Of a stretch of DNA of 64,000 nt, positions 57,560 through 64,000 are shown in pieces. The position numbers were made by a program, and so were the translations under genes. The number at the start of each line of letters is the position of its first letter. Positions within the stretch are counted from its first letter, which is position 1. This DNA is from Parasponia andersonii (Eukaryota; Streptophyta; Magnoliopsida; Rosales; Cannabaceae), in assembly GCA_002914805.1 (NCBI GenBank), contig JXTB01000294.1:1-64000 (forward strand). The letters run 5' to 3'. The notes under the pieces were generated by a model. That model did no database searches and was not told the DNA's origin. It saw only the letters and a program-made list of their open reading frames with translations.

Positions 57560-59051
57560 TCTTTTCCAACCCGGCGGCATACCCCTTGGACCGGCTTCCG
57601 CTCACCTTCATATATTATTTTAGCTTGCCAGCCTAGATCGCCATCATAACCTGTGTGTAAAGGCTATGGCAATGGATGGTGTCATGTCTGTGATCTCTAT
57701 GGAATTGGCAGTATCTACTCTTGTTCTTCATGTGGTCAAAAACACCGGACTTGGGGGGATCTTTAAAAATGCCTCTGTCTTTGTTTTAGAGGTAGATCAC
57801 GTCAATTGGTGTGTTGAGCTCAAACTTGGCAGACAGTCTTTAAACATTTTCCTCTTCTTGTTGCTTTCTTGACTGGCTTGGGTCAGGGCTGCCTACTTTA
57901 GAGTTGGCTCCTAGGCTGGTGCAGGCCTCTTTACTCCCTGCATGGCCGGGGTTTGAGCCGGCGTTGTCGTTATTAGTGCGGAGGATTTGGATGCTTTCTG
58001 TTGGCTCTCTATCACCCTAAATACCCCTTCTGATTTTGCTAGGATGTCAGTTATGTCATATGGTAGATTTAAGAGCAGATGGTTTGACAGCATCGATCTT
58101 GGCTGTAAGCCCCTGACGAAAGGGCTCGCAGCTTGGGTTGAGTCGGCATCGTGTACTAAGGACATCATTTCTAAGAAATGCAACAAATATTCTCTTGAGG
58201 AATCGTTCGCGGATTGCTCCAACCAGTCCAGATCTCGCATGGTCTTCTGCTACCTCCTGGCACTTACGTACTGTTTCAGTAAAAGTTTGCAAAAATCTTC
58301 AAACCCGTTTATAGATTTCTCCGGGAGTTACCAGAACCATAACAAGGCCGGTCCCGCCAGGGTGGTGGAGAAGACTTTGCAGATCACGGCTTCGTCCCTG
58401 GTTTCCAGTGCCATCTTCTGACGGAAATGATATATATGGTCGAGGGGGTAGGTCTTTCTTTCGAATGGTCTGAAAGTCGGGGTCATGAAGTCCTTTGGCT
58501 TAGGCTCCAACTGAATCCAGTCGGCGAAAGCTATTCGGTTAATCCCGCGCACGGTCTGTTCTGCCAGATCAGCGGGGGTCTGGCTGTGATGGGCCCCGAG
58601 TCTATTACTCAACTCCGCCATCATCTCTTGTTTCCGTTCGGGGAGTGCACCTTCCGGATTCTTCTAGTGTCGTCTACCCACTGCTATTTCTGCCCGGAAG
58701 GGCCTTGTCTGGCTTTGTTGTTCTCCTTGCCGATTTGGACGGGGCGGGGACTTCCCTTGGCTGTTGCTGACCCCCAAAGTCTTGCTAGACCTCCTCGTCG
58801 AAATCCTCCCTTTGCTGGATCCTGGCCTGGCTTGCCAATAGCCTTTCAAGACGGGCATTATCTTTACGAACTTCAGCAACCCTATCCTTTAAACCCAGGA
58901 TGGCCTCATGAGCCATTTCCTCCTTCCTATTAACTTCCGTCAAGGCGGCAAGCATTTGGTCTATCTTTTGTTCCAAACTGGGTCGCGCTTCCTGTGAGTT
59001 TCCTTCGGTGTCAAGCCGTGTGCTTCTTATTGTCATTCTCAAGGGTACCAT
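57560..59051 (-). pseudogene. B2 gag remnant
   Basis: N-terminal stretch at 58785-59051 (MTIRSTRLDTEGNSQEARPS, EQKIDQMLAALTEVNRK). Core at 58328-58624 (FRPFERKTYPLDHIYHFRQK) and 57911-58240 (SSREYLLHFLEMMSLVHDAD, MLSNHLLLNLPYDITDI). A zinc-knuckle-like FHRDHRHDTIHC lies near 57660-57720. Broken. Confidence 0.85.
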
Positions 59052-59144
59052 CCAATGTCGTATGGCTTCTTGTTTGGGGAGAGCACGGTCATCAAACTCT
59101 TACTCTTTCTCTCGCGCCCCGAATTCACACAGACGATGTCAAAC

Positions 59145-59971
59145 TATTGGTGTTGTTCTTACCAACAGTCTACGTGTCTTCCAACTGTTAGTGCTGGTCC
59201 TACCAACTGTCCACGTATCCAAACTATTAGTATTGTTTCTACCAACTGTCTACGTGTCCTCGCTATCTTAGAATGCTTTTGATCTCAAGCTAGATTGAAG
59301 AGGCGGGGGCGGCCACCTGCAAAGACTCTCCGATGCTTAAGTCAGATATTTACTCCCGAGTTTGAATAGCAAAGACTAAGTTTTTCTGGTCATAAAATTT
59401 TGTCTATCTATATATTTTTCCAGGGAGATGTATCGTATATATATATAATCCTGGAACCAAGAACCTGCCGGCTCTCAATCCCAAGATCGAGTACCCTTTC
59501 TCATCATGACTTACTCCGGAAATCATGGGCCGTGATTACCGTAATTTCCCTTATATTGTTGTGATCTGCTTTCTGCCGTCTCCTATGGTACGAGCCTGGC
59601 AGGGACAAGACTTTGACAACCCGCTGTTCTGTCTAAACGGTTCGCCCAATGTACACACCTATCCAGGATTACATTGAATGTCCTATCTGGGTCTGGAGCG
59701 GTGTGCTGCCCCCAATGAATTTCTGGTGGAAGACTCTCGAGGCTTCTAACCTCCAGCTGTCGAGGCAAGAATTAGATTGGGTTGAACCTGTCCAGGGTCT
59801 GGGATAGATTCGGCCTTGGCCTATGACAACCAACGGGCCCATGTCGTATCACATACAACTTATGTAGCTTTCCAGCGATCCTCCTGTACACGTGTCGAAC
59901 AGTATGTCCCTTGCCATCTGTTTCGCAACTTAACCGTCCACGTAGTGCACGATCTAGGAGTGAGCCCCACA
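59145..59971 (-). repeat. 5' LTR of B2
   Basis: 827 bases, collinear with 48111-48935 and carrying the same three sub-repeats at 59145-59262. It abuts the primer-binding-site-like sequence. Confidence 0.93.
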
Positions 59972-59976
59972 ATAAC

Positions 59977-60285
59977 TACACACAGGGACGGGGTCAAGAA
60001 TTTTGTCTTGAAGGGTCATAAATCAAATATGGCTTAATTGTAGGAAGTCTTTGCTCAAAACTTGAGAGTCATAAGTTTTACAAGTTTAGGGTGGGCAAAA
60101 AATTACATGTTATCCCATGTGGCTCCACCCTTAACTGGACACACTACTTTTTTTTTTTTTTTTTTCAGAAAACACTATACTTTTATCCAAGCAAAATGTT
60201 GGGATTAGTCCCAAAATCATCTAGAAAATCTACTGTCTTTTGCTAGTTTAGTTTAGACAACTCATTTCTTTTCTTTCTTTCTATT
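59977..60285. other. Remainder of intron 6 of copy 4
   Basis: Non-coding, with a poly-T run at 60150-60167. The last part (TAGTTTAGTTTAGACAACTC at 60243-60262) matches intron 6 of copies 1 and 3, which fixes the register of copy 4. Confidence 0.65.
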
Positions 60286-60419
60286 ATTCTTGGCGCAACC
60301 TATTTTACTAGGGTTTTGTGCTGTAATATGGAGAAAGGCATAAGAAGACGACACAAAAAGGCCGGTCTTACAACTTGGGAGCCTTACACGATGGGAACAC
60401 CCGTTTGGTACAGACTTGA

Positions 60420-60897
60420 GTTGAAGATGCGTGCAATAGCTGACAAGGATGGTGACATAAAGCAACTAAATATTAGTTGACTTTTCTTCCTCGTATATAT
60501 ATATATATATGTGTGGGTCCAGATTACATGTGCTAGCTGATTAAATATGTTTAAAGTACCTTGTTTGCTAGTCACTCAATACCATGAACATGTAATTGAA
60601 AAGATGAAAACGAAAGGGACTGAAGCTCGCGTATTATTTATGATTTCAACTAGCACGTAGTGGGTTGGCCATTAATGCTATGAAAGCGAACCCTTGCCAC
60701 CTTATTTTTGTTTATACTGAAACAGTCCAAAGTTGCAATTAAACAAATCAACATGATTAAAAGTTATAACCCACCAACAGCTCCATATTACAATAAACAA
60801 TTAAAAAAAAAAAAAAAGAACATAGGATGGGGCAGAGAGAGAAAAGATGTATTTCTTGAGCGAGGGAAAAGAGAGACGGAGAGGAGGGAGAGAAAAA
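60420..60897 (+). promoter_or_regulatory. 5' region of the intact transporter gene
   Basis: Intergenic sequence homologous to 41038-41470 before copy 4, but without the MITE pair. It ends in a purine-rich leader (GAGAGACGGAGAGGAGGGAG). An (AT)n run lies at 60497-60512 and a poly-A at 60805-60820. No convincing TATA box was identified. An in-frame upstream ATG at 60847 would add 17 residues. Confidence 0.45.
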
Positions 60898-63203
60898 ATG
60901 GCCGGCTGGGATTGCAAGAAAGAAGTTATACCATTCATGGCCATGGCAGCAATGGAGTGCATTAACGTGAGCTTAAATACACTATACAAAGCAGCAGCTG
61001 TTAAAGGATTGAGCTACTTTGTTTTCGTTACATATTCTTATGGTTTAGGCACTATTGTTCTGCTACCTCTTATCTTCATCTTTCCCAGGTGATCATCTCT
61101 TATTTATTTTCATTTCTAATCTCCTAGTCACATAGCTACTTAACACACAGAACAAGTACTTTTTCAATAGTTCCATCAAATCAGAAAAGTTCATGCATTT
61201 CAATAAATACTTCTCTACATTTATCATCATATGCAGGACTGGACTTCCTCCGTTCAAACCATCAATTTTCTACAGAATTGTCCTGCTTTCACTAGTCGGG
61301 TATGAAAATACGCTAAGAAATCGGACGATGTTTTTGTTTGTTTTTTTGATTTTCACAGAAGAAATAAAAACTTTCCCTTTGAACAAAACATTTAATGTTT
61401 GGCAAAGCAGGTTTGCTGGTAATATGTGTATATTCAAAGGTATAGAATACAGTTCTCCAACTCTTGCTTCAGCCATCAGCAACCTTTCGCCGGCATTCAC
61501 TTTTGTACTGGCTGTCATTTTCAGGTTTTTCTCCAATCCTTGATGTTTCTCCTTCTTCTTCTTCCTCCTTTTGTGCCTTTGTTATGTCCCTTCGGCATTA
61601 AATGGTATGTTCAAAGATGTCATGTACTGTCCTAGTTTTGAAAAAAATAATGAAAATTCCATATATTAAGCCTTGTTCTTTGGCTTTTTCTCACCCTGCT
61701 CTGCTTTGTGCTCTATGAGCATATAGTGTTACTGGCTTTTTCGGGTTTTTAGCAGTGTAAACTGTTCTTTTTCTTCTCTTTCTCTTCAATCTCTAATGCC
61801 AATGCTTTCTTAATGGCTCATAAAGGATGGAAACTCTGGACTTCAGAAGCTCAAGCACTCTAGCCAAAACCTTGGGCACTGTACTTTCAATATCAGGTGC
61901 TTTAATAGCAATTCTCTACAATGGCCCTATAATACTGTCGTCTCCATCTCCACAGTTAACATTTTCAGTTGAGTACCCTCTGGAAACATCACAAACACAT
62001 TGGGTACTTGGTGGCCTTTTACTTGTTGCCTTCTGCATGTTAGTCTCAATTTGGTACATTCTTCAGGTAATTCACTTCAAGATTCCTCCAAGTCCATCTA
62101 CGAAGAAACTTTCTTTGCTCTTATCAATTATATACAGGCCAGAATGGGCTGTAATTGAATAGAGACTAAAGAGATTGTTGCCTTTTTCATGTATTAACGC
62201 ATATTTTTACAGTTACATTGTATCACAAATTTTTAGCAAATTATTTGGATTTTTTTCACAAGAGAGGGAATCACTTTCCCATTTTATCTCTTCTCTCTCC
62301 CTTCAAAACCATTCCGATTGTAATTATTGTTTCTATTAATGCGGATTAGTAAATTCATTATTTATTGTTTGAACATATTTTTCACTAGGAAAATTAAGCT
62401 TCAATTCTTTAGCCTTTTTCCAGACACAGCTCATCAAATCATATCCAGCTGAGCTAACTGTGGTGGTCCTATACTCCCTATGCACAGCAATTATTGCAGC
62501 AATCACATGCTTCATTGCAGGAACAGACATTAATGCATGGACATTGAGGACTGACATGGCACTGGTCACCATTGTACTCTTCGTACGTATTACAAATTTA
62601 TGAACTAAACACCTACCGTTTAAGCTTTTCAAGAAGATAAACTTAGTTTTATAACCATTGTCTACATTAAGAAACCGACGGATTAGCATAACATCACAAG
62701 GGGGGTTCAATCTTTTTCATCTAAATAAAGGATGTAATTTCTGTTTCAATTTCAGGGATTCTTTGGTCCAAGCTTCAGTGCAGCCGTTCACACATGGGGG
62801 TTGCACTTGAAGGGGCCCGTCTATGTCACAATCTTCAGGCCAATTTCAATTGTTATTGCAGCTGTTATGGGCGTCATATTACTTGGTGATGCTCTCCATA
62901 TTGGGAGGTACATATTTATACAACTTACATTCGTGTTCCTTTAATTATTTCTCTTTCTCTTGGAGCTGAATTAGAAGTGATTCCTAGACCAGGGAGTCAG
63001 TGCTATAGTGTGCGTGAATTTGCTTCTTTATATGACAAATTGATTCTTCTTCCCAAATTTGTAGTGTGCTTGGAGCAACAATTCTATTAATTGGGTTTTA
63101 CGCTGTGATATGGGGAAAAGCAAAAGAAGAACTGAGTAAGGATTGTGCCTCTGAAGACTTGGAAACTTCAACTGACAGGAAGACCCCTTTGTTGAGAGGT
63201 TAA
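60898..63203 (+). CDS. WAT1-related (UMAMIT / nodulin MtN21-like) EamA transporter, copy 5, intact
   Basis: Seven exons with GT-AG borders: 60898-61088, 61237-61299, 61411-61524, 61826-62066, 62424-62582, 62756-62907 and 63065-63203. They sum to 1059 bases, or 352 residues plus stop, a normal length for the family. About ten hydrophobic helices form two EamA-type halves (residues about 10-122 and 180-325) around a polar loop. Family signatures are [20 protein letters not shown] (about 100-119, followed by VIFRME), [20 protein letters not shown] (exon 4), [20 protein letters not shown] (exon 6), GDALHIGS, and [13 protein letters not shown] near the C-terminus. The start at MAGWDCKKE is chosen because copies 1 and 4 share it and its context (AAAAAATGG) is favourable. 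The in-frame ATG at 60847 is an alternative. Such proteins are plasma or vacuolar membrane facilitators of amino acids, auxin or related solutes; the substrate here is unknown. Confidence 0.93.
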
Positions 63204-64000
63204 GAGTTTTGAACATGTATAAACATACATTAATAAATCACTCCGTAATAGCTATATTCTTTGGAAACTGTGTGTTATGAGGAATACGAAGAGTACTTTC
63301 TTTTCCATTCTCATGACTCATTGTCCATATATCTTAATCTTTGTTCTTAGGCAGAACATTGACAATCTAATTATACGATATGAGTACATGATGTACTAAT
63401 ATGTGTGTTATATGCCTCTTATATCATAAATCGTGTTAGTTGATCTACAAGGTAGTGGCATTATCTACGCATGCATCAGTCCCGAAAGAATTGCTGACAT
63501 TACTTTTACCATCAGGTTGTGATTTTTTGTAAGTATAGTTATTGACACAAAAGGAATAGCATACTCGTAAAATGATGGCTGACTAAAGCTCAAAAAACTA
63601 TGGAATTCCAAAAGCTATATATAACAAACAATAAAGAGAACATATCAGCCTTCGTGAAATAGCAACTAAATAATATACATAATAGTAGTTAGTTAGCTAT
63701 CTACTCTAGTTGACTATTCTTTTTAAATCCAAAATATCTAAGAAAAGCAAACAAAAAAACAAAGTAATGAAAAGAAAAAAAAAAGTGCACCTTTTAAAAA
63801 TAAATAGATGAATAAACAAATAAACAAATCAACGAGCATTTATGAATCTCAATGACAGAGCCAATAAGGGTTCAGTGGGGGATAATGCATTATGCATCCC
63901 CTGAAGTGTTTGCTATTTTGTTTTTACCCTATTTTCTGAATTTTCTGAAGAAGAAAAAAATTATGTAATGCCCTCCATTTGCACAAATTTAATTTTTATA
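63204..64000. other. 3' flank of copy 5, no gene
   Basis: AATAAA at 63232-63237, about 29 bases after the stop, is a candidate polyadenylation signal. The rest is AT-rich intergenic DNA with A-rich runs at 63740-63785. No further exon or RNA gene was recognised. Confidence 0.6.

Larger units (their letters stand above)
48111..59971 (-). mobile_element. LTR retrotransposon B2, Ty3/gypsy Tat-like, broken
   Basis: An 11.9 kb minus-strand relative of B1 in intron 6 of copy 4. LTRs are 825 and 827 bases. The target duplication is ATAAT (48106-48110) against ATAAC (59972-59976). A primer-binding-site-like sequence lies at about 59127-59144 and a purine tract beside the 3' LTR near 48936-48960. Parts are gag, protease, RT, RNase H, integrase, tandem-repeat spacer and opposite-strand ORF. 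LTRs differ by about 11 percent by eye, so it is older than B1. Broken, with more than ten interruptions, and an assembly gap lies within it. Confidence 0.93.
41948..60419 (+). pseudogene. WAT1-related transporter, copy 4, split by three insertions
   Basis: Exon 1 begins MAG at 41948, loses one base soon after, and is cut off at about 42056 by a fold-back element. Exon 2 survives only in its 3' part (about 44603-44632). Exon 3 is 44720-44843, exon 4 about 44992-45260, exon 5 about 47656-47820, exon 6 about 47932-48101 and exon 7 about 60286-60419. The acceptors before exons 4, 5, 6 and 7 all lack AG, and the donor of exon 4 is GC rather than GT. Exon 6 has an in-place duplication of TCTCTTGGG. 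A 2.1 kb insertion fills intron 4 and retrotransposon B2 fills intron 6. Family signatures remain in exon 3 (LSNLTPAFSFILAIVF) and exon 6 (GFFGTSFSSFVYIW). It is clearly non-functional. Confidence 0.85.

Noticed and set aside
61270-61536. Minus-strand open frame across exons 2-3 of copy 5
   Set aside because: It is antisense to conserved exons, with no independent support.
62336-62710. 124-codon minus-strand open frame across exon 5 of the intact transporter
   Set aside because: It overlaps a well-supported exon and its introns on the other strand and resembles no known family. It is a shadow frame.

Overview
The window is nuclear DNA from a flowering plant, most likely a eudicot. It shows plant-type split genes with GT-AG introns, Ty3/gypsy LTR retrotransposons of the Tat kind, an L1-type LINE fragment, AT-rich MITEs and a SINE-like insertion. 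The exact species cannot be read from the sequence.

The backbone is a head-to-tail array of five plus-strand paralogues of one host gene, a WAT1-related (UMAMIT, nodulin MtN21-like, EamA-fold) membrane transporter with seven exons. Copy 1 (613-2385) keeps all seven exons but carries several lesions. Copy 2 (13996-14312) is a stump in which exon 3 is fused to intron 6 and exon 7. Copy 3 (27138-41037) lacks exons 1-3 and is split in its last exon by a retrotransposon. Copy 4 (41948-60419) is split by a fold-back element, a 2.1 kb insertion of uncertain class and another retrotransposon. Copy 5 (60898-63203) reads through as an intact 352-residue protein and is the only clearly functional gene.

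Four large LTR retrotransposon fossils fill most of the space. They form two families of two. Family A comprises A1 (2820-13175, minus) and A2 (14505-22617, plus). Family B comprises B1 (28357-40931, minus) and B2 (48111-59971, minus). All are broken, with LTRs differing by about 7-11 percent by eye, so they are probably several million years old. A further family-A-like LTR touches the left edge (1-501). A2 sits in the tail of a LINE fragment (22618-23990).

The most interesting structure is shared by all four elements. Between the end of pol and the 3' LTR lies a long region coding on the strand opposite to gag-pol. It resembles the 'putative gypsy type transposon' domain (Pfam PF04195, recognised by eye), is followed by coiled-coil-like sequence, has intron-like breaks at matching positions, and in family B has a TATA box upstream. 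Because the element's genomic RNA is antisense to it, its introns would not be spliced out during retrotransposition. In family B the spacer between pol and this ORF holds arrays of roughly 74-111 bp tandem repeats.

Smaller layers include three related MITE copies, two other inverted-repeat elements, a SINE-like insertion with an 11 bp target duplication, a perfect 60 bp tandem duplication, a 107 bp tandem duplication that copies part of an exon, and an AAT microsatellite. There is one 302 bp assembly gap (51113-51414). No tRNA, rRNA or CRISPR was recognised.
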